This document shows, in pieces, positions 63,901-64,000 of a stretch of 64,000 bases of DNA. Below the pieces are notes generated by a model that ran no database searches, had not been told where the DNA came from, and worked only from the letters and a program-made list of their open reading frames with translations. Every line of letters starts with the position of its first letter. Position 1 is the first letter of the stretch. The DNA comes from Dyadobacter koreensis (lineage in GTDB: Bacteria > Bacteroidota > Bacteroidia > Cytophagales > Spirosomataceae): contig NZ_FNXY01000004.1 in the NCBI RefSeq assembly GCF_900108855.1, positions 62,001 to 126,000 of the forward strand, in the 5' to 3' direction. The position numbers were made by a program, and so were the translations under genes.

Positions 63901-64000
63901 CAGCAGCTGAATTCTCATGTCAAAGAACGGACACAGCAGCTTAAAGAAACGAACGAAGAGCTGGAAATTTCTAACAGGGAGTTAAGAAAAACAGCAGACC
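60952..64000 (+). CDS. CheB-CheR-PAS fusion signalling protein (3'-truncated by window edge)
   Basis: Over 1,016 codons open from the ATG at 60952 to the window end with no stop, so the C-terminus is missing. The N-terminal CheB methylesterase (about 18-205) has AIGASAGGLEA, IQHLSPTYES, and IILSGMAHDGTLG. The CheR methyltransferase (about 225-485) has HYKMSTIRRRISRRM and SCRNLLIYLDTVFQQKI. A linker with a PAS-like part and a coiled coil rich in NEELQSANEE and SINEELETS (about 675-735) leads into PAS domains (about 740-855 and 860-985). A histidine kinase region probably follows past the edge, as in BaeS-like fusions of this type. The receiver that normally controls CheB is absent. Confidence 0.93.
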   Translation, partial: MSKNIAPPDKSRPDANPIPVVAIGASAGGLEAVSQIFENLSPNTGMAYVYIQHLSPTYESRLSEILSRVTQMPVFEAEHLMELKANSVYIIPPDKDMEVEGNRLELINRQPRPIMHMPIDKFLISLAKREKEGAIGIILSGMAHDGTLGLKAIKVAGGITIAQNETAKHLSMPRSAIQEGVVDMVLSPMDIAKELERLGSKSAVLNLAAVNADEEDAGKVDEDLKQILLFLKRAVGVDFDHYKMSTIRRRISRRMLLYKLDTLRDYVVYLQQYPSEAENLYNDLLINVTNFFRDSEVMEYLKKKLFPQIIKTKSPEDTIRIWIPACSTGQEAYSLAMILVELLGENSSTTIQIFASDLSEFAIAKARQGLYTKSEVSDVTPVRLQRFFLKRDDKYAIKKSIRDLCVFAPHNVLRDPPFSRLDMISCRNLLIYLDTVFQQKIMATFHYALNPEGLLLLGNSEAVGSSVSLFSQLDKKQKVFMRKSRETGKATFDMNIRWNVETRLGNVKSSPVQRQSNQLPAPARDLDKEVDSLLLKKYVPACIVVDQDLEILQFRGSTGLFLEHAPGKASFNLLKMARPSLVFELRNAIHKSRKSGETAKKSGLEMKVNDRLHYVKIEVVPLRSFEDQFLFLVLFEEIAHSISADENTPNFRDDRIKQLEMELSSLRKDMHSIIEEQETSNEELQSANEEIVSSNEELQSINEELETSKEEIESTNEELLTINQELQIRNDQLTEAYGYSEAIFSTIGEATLLLDRQLQVKSANKAFYKIFHVQQEDIEGKMFYELHKGQWDIAQLRQLLEEVITNNVHIKAYEVCLNFAGIGEKTMLLHARKVVQHERKEVILLVIEDVTEQRRVQHMLEERQAWFHDMIDHAPALIWVTGPEGRINFLNKAFLEFSGLENQDNPDLSFADLIHPEDRSHYDRTFARNFEGQNIFSIEYRLQRRDGEYRWVLETAKPMFSPEKKFTGYIGNGTDIHLQKTLSQQLNSHVKERTQQLKETNEELEISNRELRKTAD

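Noticed and set aside
1-64000. CRISPR arrays, prophage, insertion sequences, tRNA or rRNA genes
   Set aside because: No regularly spaced repeats, phage structural genes, transposases or recognisable tRNA/rRNA sequence were seen by eye; a dedicated scan was not possible.

Overview
The window looks like chromosomal DNA from a Bacteroidota bacterium of the Cytophagales/Dyadobacter kind. The reasons are moderate-to-low G+C, A-rich leaders with few Shine-Dalgarno sites, several TAnnTTTG-type -7 promoter boxes, LytS/LytTR two-component pairs (one with a periplasmic propeller), many lipoproteins, a DUF4105/Lnb-like protein, planctomycete-type cytochrome (DUF1549/DUF1553) and DUF1501 genes, and an RluA-type N-terminal domain typical of the phylum. 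I saw no tRNA, rRNA, insertion sequence, prophage or CRISPR array.

Left part (1-25 kb): a 5'-truncated ECF sigma factor; a DUF1501 plus PSCyt1/DUF1549/DUF1553 pair; a tight five-gene minus-strand unit (haem-binding/P460 protein, DUF1223 protein, lipoprotein, LytS-like kinase, LytTR regulator); a DsbD-alpha-like protein with Ohr; a UPF0173 hydrolase; an Lnb-like protein; a class C serine hydrolase; a TspO-like protein; a six-PAS sensor kinase; and a second LytTR/propeller-kinase pair.

Middle (25-35 kb): a gene-poor stretch holds a candidate structured RNA (25655-25880, minus) with its own promoter box and terminator. Beside it lie a 64-residue SAM-like mini-protein and an orphan N-terminal half of an RluA-family pseudouridine synthase. 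Then come a hydrolase, a Tat-exported toroid protein, two AraC regulators and a Gfo/Idh/MocA oxidoreductase.

35.6-42 kb is the most coherent functional island. Flavohaemoglobin (hmp) and a cupin diverge from an operon encoding a cbb3-like haem-copper oxidase with a long N-terminal extension, a CcoO-cytochrome c fusion, two small membrane proteins and a truncated haemoglobin. Between the two arms are palindromes that overlap both candidate promoters. The content points to defence against nitric oxide and respiration at low oxygen.

42-64 kb: TPR, LysE, lipoprotein and PD40 genes; RidA; LigD; GlgX; CinA; two tandem DUF421 proteins with cysteine-rich tails; then an alpha-glucan/trehalose area. 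In that area one GH13 gene is a clear pseudogene on the minus strand (56277-57660), a short treZ-like fossil lies at 57841-57940, and an intact TreS-like GH13 follows. A large CheB-CheR-PAS fusion runs off the right edge.
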